64,000 nucleotides of DNA from Karalla daura. Lineage: Eukaryota; Chordata; Actinopteri; Chaetodontiformes; Leiognathidae. The stretch spans positions 10,520,509-10,584,508 of the forward strand of contig CM055196.1 of assembly GCA_029224185.1 (NCBI GenBank), in the 5' to 3' direction. The position numbers and the translations under genes were made by a program. Shown here piece after piece: positions 60,201 to 64,000 of this stretch. Each line of letters starts with the position of its first letter. The first letter of the stretch is position 1. Below the pieces are notes generated by a model that was not told the origin of the DNA, made no database searches, and was given only the letters and a program-made list of their open reading frames with translations.

Positions 60201-61101
60201 GCTCCTCAGTTGCAGTCTCGAGGAACTCCTCCCTCTGCTCGTCAGGTGCAGTCTGCAGGATCTCCTCTCTCTGCTCCTCAGGTGCAGTCTCCAGGATCTC
60301 CTCCCTCTGCTCCTCAGCTGCAGTCTCTGGGATCTCCCCTCTCTGCTCCTCAAGTGCAGTCTCTGGGATCTCCTCTCTCTGCTCCTCAGGGGCAGTCTCC
60401 GGGATCTCCCCTCTCTGCTCAAGTGCAGTCTCCAGGATCTCCCCTCTCTGCTCCTCAAGTGCAGTCTCCGGGATCTCCCCTCTCTGCTCCTCAGGTGCAG
60501 TCTCCAGGATCTCCTCCCTCTGTTCCTCAGCTGCAGTCTCCAGGATCTCCCCTCTCTGCTCCTCAAGTGCAGTCTCCAGGATCTCCTCCCTCTGCTCTTC
60601 AGGTGCAGTCTCTGGGATCTCCTGCAGCTTTCTTCTCTCTTCTCTAAGATGCCGTTTCATGCTGGTTCTGCGTCTGCCCCTATGACGGTGATGAGCGATT
60701 TGCTGAAGCTCACATAGACCTGGCGTGTCTATCTGCTCTAAGAGGAAGCAACGTAGAATCTGTGTATTGTTCCCAGTATTACTCGTATTTTCCATTGCGT
60801 CAAAGTGGGTCTCGAGGATCTCCTCCCTCTGCTCCTCAGGTGCAGTCGCCAGGATCTCCCTTCTCTGCTCCTCAATTGCAGTCTCCAGGATCTCCCTTGC
60901 CTGCCCTTCAGGTGCAGTCTCCGGAATCTCCTGCACCATTCTTCTCCCTTCTCTAAAATGCCGTCTCTTGCTGGTTCTGCGTCTGCTCCTATGATGGTGA
61001 TGAGCGATTTGCGGAAGCTCACATGGTTTGGACGTGTCCATCTGCTCTATGAGGAAGCCATGTCTACATGCATTTTTCCCAATATTATTAGTATTTTCCA
61101 T
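54241..61101 (-). CDS. Giant 12-residue-repeat acidic protein, unknown family
   Basis: One uninterrupted frame of about 2286 codons; I do not recognise the family. Start chosen: ATG at 61101 (GCAATGG context), about 91 bases below a TATA box. Order: a 102-residue N-terminal module, present twice (start codons at 61101 and 60795), with a His/Arg-rich patch (HHHHRSRRRTSKRRHFREGR). Next come about 150 tandem units of ETAPEEQREEIL, position 4 varying P/L/S/T/A/H, position 8 R/K/G/S and position 12 L or P. In the C-terminal half six copies of a hydrophobic insert (RRFPSFRQVLSCIVRYTIGG) occur between repeat blocks. The C-terminus is a diverged seventh copy continuing into VLSIVGILRMVDYLEVYCEC. The repeat region is strongly acidic. 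The inserts could be membrane-associated amphipathic segments and the end a membrane anchor. No enzyme motif is seen. Whether it is translated is inferred, not shown. Confidence 0.6.
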   Translation of the reverse strand: MENTNNIGKNACRHGFLIEQMDTSKPCELPQIAHHHHRSRRRTSKRRHFREGRRMVQEIPETAPEGQAREILETAIEEQRREILATAPEEQREEILETHFDAMENTSNTGNNTQILRCFLLEQIDTPGLCELQQIAHHRHRGRRRTSMKRHLREERRKLQEIPETAPEEQREEILETALEEQRGEILETAAEEQREEILETAPEEQRGEIPETALEEQRGEILETALEQRGEIPETAPEEQREEIPETALEEQRGEIPETAAEEQREEILETAPEEQREEILQTAPDEQREEFLETATEEQKKEIPETVPEEQSEEILETASEEQREEILETALEEQRVEILETALEQRGEIPETALEEQRGEIPETAAEEQREEILETAPEEQREEILQTAPEEQREEIPETAPEEQREEFLETAPEEQRGEIPETALEEQRGEIPETALEEQSEEILQTEPEEQREEILQTAPEEQGEEFLETATVEQRKEISESALEEQREEILESAPEEQREEILHTPPEEQGEEILETAPEEQREEFLETATVEQRKEILETALEEQREKILQTAPEEQREEIPVTMPEEQREEIPETAPEEQRGEIPETAPEEQREEIPETALEEQRGEILETAPEEQEEEIPETAPEEQREKIPETAPEEQREEILETAHEEQGEEILETAHEEQGEEILETAPEKQREEFLETATEEHRKEILETAPEEQREEIPETATEEQRGEIPETAPEEQREEIPETAPEKQRGEIPETALEEQGEKILETAPEEQREEFLKTAPEEQREEIPETAPEGQREEIPETALEEQREEILQTATEEQREEIPDTALEEQREEIPQSAPEEQREEIPETAPEDQREEILQTAPEEQREEIPKTVFEEQREEIPGTALEEQRGKIPETALEEQREEILETVSKERREEILETAPEEQRGEIPETALEEQREEIPETAPEEQRGKIPDTALEEQWEEIPETLSGEQREEILETAPEEQRGEIPETAPEEQRADILETAPKEQREEIAETAPEEQREEIPETAPEEQRQEILETAPDEQKEEIPETALVEQREEILKTALEGQREEIPETAAEEQREDILETAPEEQKEEIPETASEEQREEILETAFEEQRGKILKTALEEQGEEIPETAPEEQREDILETAPEEQREEIPETAPEEQRGEIPETASEEQREEIPETAPEEQRGEILETASEEQREEILETALEEQREKILETAEEQGEEIPETATEEQREDILETALEEQGEEIPETATEEQREEIPQTAPEEQREEIPETAPEEQREEILKTAHEEQREDILESAPEMQREEIPETAPEGQREEIPETALEEQREEIPGTATEEQREDILETAPEEQREEIPKTASEEQSEEIPETAPEVQREENLETAPEEQREEIAETAPEEQRGEIPPRWFPSFRQFLSCIVRYTIGGIVAVREEQREEILETAPEEQREEILEPSPEEQREDILETAPEEQREEILETADEQSEEILETSPEEQREEIRETSPEEQREEIPKTASEEQSEEIPETAPEVQGEENLETAPEEQRDEIPETAPEEQRADILETAPKEQREEITETAPEEQREEILETAPEEQRQEILETAPEEQKEEIPETALVEQREEILKTALEGKREEIPETAPEEQREEIPETSPEEQREVIPETVPEKQSEEIPETASEEQREEIAETAPEEQREKIPPRRFPSFRQVLSCIVRYTIGGIVSVPEEQREEILEAAPEVQREEILETSPEEQREEILETASEEQREEILETTPEEQREEILETAPEEQREEIPPRRFPSFRQVLSCIVRYIIGGIVSVPEEQREEILAAAPEVQREEILETSPEEQREEILETAPEEQREEILETAPEVQREEILETAPEQQREEILETSPEEQREEIPKTASEEQSKEILETAPEVQREENLETAPEEQREEIAETAPEEQRGEIPPRRFPSFRQFLSCIVRYTIGGIVAVPEEQREEILETAPEEQRGEILETSPEEQREEILETAPEEQREEILETAEEQREEILETSPEEQREEILETAPEEQREETLETAPEEEKEEISKTASEKQRGEIPETALEEQREEITETAPDGQREEILETAPEEQREEILETAPEEPREEIPPRRFPSFRQVLSCIVRYAIAGIVSVPEEQKEEIPETAPEVQTEESLETAPEEQREEIAETAPEEQREEIPARRFPSFRQVFSCIVRYTIGGIVSVPEEQREEIPENAPADQREEITPRRFPTFCRVLSCGIWCSMAGTVTVLSIVGILRMVDYLEVYCECNDLAKRPF
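54500..60650. repeat. 36-nt coding minisatellite, about 150 units
   Basis: The plus-strand consensus unit is CTCCTCAGGTGCAGTCTCCA followed by GGATCTCCTCCCTCTG. Units differ by substitutions and by rare three-base losses (for example at 55057, 56659, 57440, 60061 and 60418) that keep the frame. Six non-repeat inserts of about 90 nt interrupt the array, at about 54480, 54690, 55220, 55680, 55965 and 56815. Confidence 0.9.
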
Positions 61102-61115
61102 TGCGTCAAAGTGAG

Positions 61116-61199
61116 TTACAACATAAGTCTGTATGTCTGCAAGCTGTAAGTGCACCTTACCCTTAGATCACAAGTACTTAGATATACACCCCTTATATA
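61116..61199 (-). promoter_or_regulatory. TATA box and minimal uORF of the repeat gene
   Basis: TATATAAG on the minus strand at 61192-61199 predicts transcription from about 61165. The first ATG in that leader is a two-codon uORF, ATG TTG TAA (61116-61124), followed by the main ATG at 61101. Confidence 0.5.
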
Positions 61200-61202
61200 T
61201 AC

Positions 61203-61620
61203 TTATGGACCTTCAATGAAGGTTTTGATCAAAGCTGTCCGATGACGTCTAAAAGGCGTCAGCGGAATATTTATTTTTAAATAATTACTCCACGCATGCG
61301 CAGTAGAATTATTAGCGCTATGTCTGACGTCATTGCGATATGATTCATACAATGACAACGATGACAGCCACAGCGCATGCATGGGGGTGAAGAAACCGAC
61401 CGGCACTTGAGGTGTCCCGCTGCGGCGAAGAATCCATCCTTCCTCCGAACATCTTTGCAAAACCGAGTGCTGTCGGTGACTGTGAATGAAAGAAATGAAA
61501 GAAAGATTCCTCTTCCAGTCAGAGTTAAAGAATAAGCCAACTACAGCCTATCACACCTGCTCCTTATAATACTTTTCTCATATTATTCATAAATATCATA
61601 CGGTTGTGTAGTATATACCT
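61203..61620. other. Upstream region of the repeat gene
   Basis: Contains CACGCATGCGCAGT at 61291-61304, an NRF1-type palindrome, and otherwise no supported gene. Short minus-strand frames here resemble nothing known. Confidence 0.4.
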
Positions 61621-61625
61621 TATGC

Positions 61626-61740
61626 CCAGTGCCGTTTCTGATTAAAGTGGGACCCTATGCAAAAAAGACAAAAGGGGCCCCGTGCGATACACGGGCAGCC
61701 GCCCCGCCAGTCCACCCCCACCCCCCCCCACTCTTCTGAC
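61626..61740 (+). mobile_element. hAT-like left terminus
   Basis: Starts CAGTGCCGTTTCTGATTAAA, then GTGGGACCC and AGGGGCCCC, the typical terminus of fish hAT-type elements and related to the right end at 53425. No matching right end is visible within the window. Confidence 0.45.
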
Positions 61741-61889
61741 TTTTGTGTTCTTTCCAGAAAAAGTTGTACACATCTCAATACTACGAAAATGACACTGTTG
61801 AATTCATTACAACACACGCTGATCTTAATGATTCAAAATCAGGTCTTTGTGACCTCCCTTTATCTAAAATGGAGTTTAGTTCCCTATTA

Positions 61890-62400
61890 ATCTCCTGAAT
61901 GATAACAAATCCCCTGGGACAGATGGCTCATTATGTGAATTTTATAAACGACTTCCCCAGCAGATGGCATCCTTTCTTTTACAAGTGTTTTGTGAAAGCA
62001 TATTTCCAGCTCACTCCCTGCAAGTATAAAGGTTGGATTACGTTAATTCCTGGACTATGCAAATGTCCACTCTATACTGACAAAATGGCACAGATTCCTA
62101 AATATTGATCTTTATTCCTGATTCTTGAAAGAAGAATAAAAAAATTGAATTCTTTAATCATTGAGGCACAGTCAGGTTTCATGTTCAACTGGCATTTTAC
62201 TATCCATATCAGACTAATTTCGACAGTTTTCTGTTCTCCTTAGACTTTTACAAAGCTTTTGCTACTGAGGAATGATGGAAGGAGTTTATAGCAACCGCTA
62301 ATTACCAATTCTTGCCTCCAGTTGGACTTCTACATCCTCAACATCATAAAGTTTAAAAGATCAACATGGTAGAACTACATTGCATAGTACACTAAAATAT
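61890..62400 (+). mobile_element. L1-like LINE reverse-transcriptase relic
   Basis: Broken plus-strand frames read LNDNKSPGTDG at 61890-61925, then QSGFMFNWHF-like and DFYKAFATEE stretches. These correspond to the NNKSPGxDG, QTGFIxGR and LDxEKAFD blocks of L1-type reverse transcriptases. Many stops show it is dead. Confidence 0.65.
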
Positions 62401-62417
62401 ACAAAGAGTTAATAGAT

Positions 62418-62422
62418 ATGGA

Positions 62423-62462
<40 letters not shown>
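62418..62462. repeat. (CTGT)n microsatellite
   Basis: About ten CTGT units. Confidence 0.95.
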
Positions 62463-62906
62463 CCTTTTTAATTGCCTGCACTTGCTGTCTGCATACCCTC
62501 CCATGGTAACCATTGAGATTTTATTTACTTCACACTCTTCATCTCCAGACGAAATGAAGTCCTGGCCAACATGTCTTTCTACCGTCCTCCTAGAGACTAG
62601 CCCTGGGGCCAAGGCAATGCTGCCCTCCTGTTCTGCTCTGGTAGGAGGAGACTGAGGCTCTCCTCTTCCGCGTTGCCTTCAAGTCCTCCCCTGTTAGCCC
62701 CGCACGTTTCTGCGCCTTCCTCTGCCTCCAGCTTCGCACGGGAACAACAAAACACCCACAAACCTCTTTTTGCACACTCACACAACTCTTCAAAAGAAAG
62801 CACAAAAACAAAAAAAAACAACATTTTTTTTGTGTTTTTGCTCCATCGACCGCCTCCTCCATGCAGCGGAGTCCCGGGCCCCAGCGCACCGGCTCCGGCT
62901 CCAGCC

Positions 62907-62964
62907 ATGTCGGCCAGGAATGCAGCGGCTGGCGGCGGTGACCGAGCGGGACCAGAACCGGCAG
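62907..62964 (+). CDS. Probable first coding exon of an unidentified gene
   Basis: ATG in a good context (CCAGCCATGT) opens MSARNAAAGGGDRAGPEPA, and the exon ends at a donor, GCAG/GTAATC, in phase 1. It sits at the centre of a GC-rich, TATA-less promoter-like region (62.6-64 kb). The sequence downstream to the window end (62965-64000) would be intron 1; no second exon is visible. The peptide is too short and low in complexity to identify the gene. It could be a chance ATG in a non-coding first exon. Confidence 0.4.
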
Positions 62965-64000
62965 GTAATCAACACAAACACACGCCGCAAGTTGAGATAT
63001 TCAACATTTAATCGACACATACGCGGTGTCGATACCTCTAGGCATCGGGCAATCGAGATGTGTTTCGTGTGGGCGCATGTTTTTTTCCGTGGTTTTTACA
63101 GTAGCGTCAAATTTGCGCTATTCCCCGAAACTAGGTCAGTAGATCAGTGGAGCAAACTCAGCCTCTGCACGGACATTTATGTAACCCGCTCGACATTTTT
63201 TCTCGTTGCCATTGCACAGCAATGTCAAAAACTTGGTCGACGTTGCGTTTCGTCGTCCAGTCGAGCTTCGGGTTCGTTTGCAACCAAGTGGTTTTCGCGT
63301 TTTTCTTGAATTAAACCTCCAGCCGACGCACCGAGTCCCTTCAAAGTATTAGCCTAGCAGCCGGTAGCTAGGCCTGTTTATTATCCGGCTCAAATCAGCC
63401 CCGGTCTGTCGGAAATTGTGTCACAGCGCAAGAATAACGCACATTGAGTGTTTTCGCACGTTGATAACCTCTCGCTTTTCGACTGTCACTGCGTGTGGAC
63501 GGAGCAATCCCGTGTTGCCGGTCGCTGGTCAGGCCTGCGGTGGCTTATGGAGGCTAGAGGATGAGGCTGGCATGGAGTCTGACAGCTGACCCGGGTCTGG
63601 TGGATGTGCGGGAACCAAACCAACCCTCCGATGGTGGCACACATCAGTAAGGCGGAGGACGAGCTTAGTTTGGGTTGGGGGTCGCGTCTTCCTTGAACTC
63701 AACCGCTTTCCGGCGTTGAGGGGTCGTAGAGGTGGCCGTGTTTAGTTAGACAGAAACAAGGGCCTGCAGCGCAGTGATGGAGTGAGGTTGCAGGGAAAGG
63801 AAGACGAACCTCACTTGTCACAGCTCCGTCAGAGGACTGTGGCTACCTTGAATTCAGCCACAACGACGTGCCGATGGAGGTGTGTGTCGTCCGCTTGCTC
63901 CTGCACAGTTGATGCGTGGAGTAAAGGTCTCACTGAATTTCTTTAGATGCACAAAGAGTTACAACTACTGTAGTACTCGATTAGCTGAGTTAAACTTTTA
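62965..64000. other. Presumed intron 1 / CpG-rich 3' window end
   Basis: No open frame of note. The sequence is rich in CpG near 63.0-63.5 kb, as expected just after an active promoter. Confidence 0.4.

Noticed and set aside
57918..60566. Minus-strand Arg/Ser-rich frames (318 and 452 codons) overlapping the giant repeat gene
   Set aside because: Shifted readings of the 36-nt repeat; they break several times while the main frame stays open for 6.9 kb.
54500..60650. Possibility that the 36-nt array is a CRISPR array
   Set aside because: There are no spacers: units are contiguous and diverged, and the surrounding DNA is vertebrate.
61203..61540. Minus-strand frames upstream of the repeat gene (for example MQRCSEEGWILRRSG)
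   Set aside because: They lie upstream of the TATA box, have no recognisable domain and could not be joined by convincing splice sites.

Overview
The window is nuclear DNA of a teleost fish, most likely a percomorph. Genes are split into many short exons with GT-AG (and some GC-AG) introns. Di- and tetranucleotide microsatellites are abundant, several copies of well-known teleost interspersed repeats are present, and there is a fish egg-envelope (choriogenin-type ZP) gene. The species cannot be fixed from the sequence alone.

Layout. 1-3100 (-): 5' third of fanci, running off the left edge. 3100-13360: no convincing protein gene; microsatellites, a GC-rich block near 9.1-9.6 kb and repeat fragments. 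13363-20194 (-): ube2h, complete, 7 coding exons. 20195-22286: divergent promoter region with long inverted GATA/TATC arrays. 22287-26358 (+): klhdc10, complete, 10 coding exons, with a 3'UTR to about 28.1 kb. 28552-36270 (-): a CAX/Vnx1-type cation/proton exchanger, about 20 exons, convergent with klhdc10. 37819-41172 (+): a secreted ZP-domain egg-envelope gene with a Pro/Gln repeat array, 8 exons, followed by decayed pieces of a second copy at about 43.2-44.2 kb. 46041-46721 (-): tmem263. 47-54 kb: transposon-rich, with a degraded LINE, a hAT-like element and a striking 71-nt hairpin. 54241-61101 (-): a single uninterrupted frame of about 2286 codons made of roughly 150 copies of a 12-residue acidic repeat. 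61.2-62.5 kb: promoter-like sequence, a hAT-like terminus and an L1-like relic. 62.5-64 kb (+): a GC-rich promoter with a probable first coding exon of an unidentified gene.

Relations. ube2h (E2 enzyme) and klhdc10 (substrate receptor of a cullin E3) are both ubiquitin-pathway genes arranged head to head; human UBE2H and KLHDC10 are also close neighbours, so this is probably ancestral linkage rather than an operon-like unit. The other genes look functionally independent.

The most unusual object is the giant 12-residue-repeat reading frame. It has a TATA box, a favourable start context, a duplicated basic N-terminal module, six interspersed copies of a hydrophobic segment and a distinct hydrophobic C-terminus. 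I do not recognise it as any described family.
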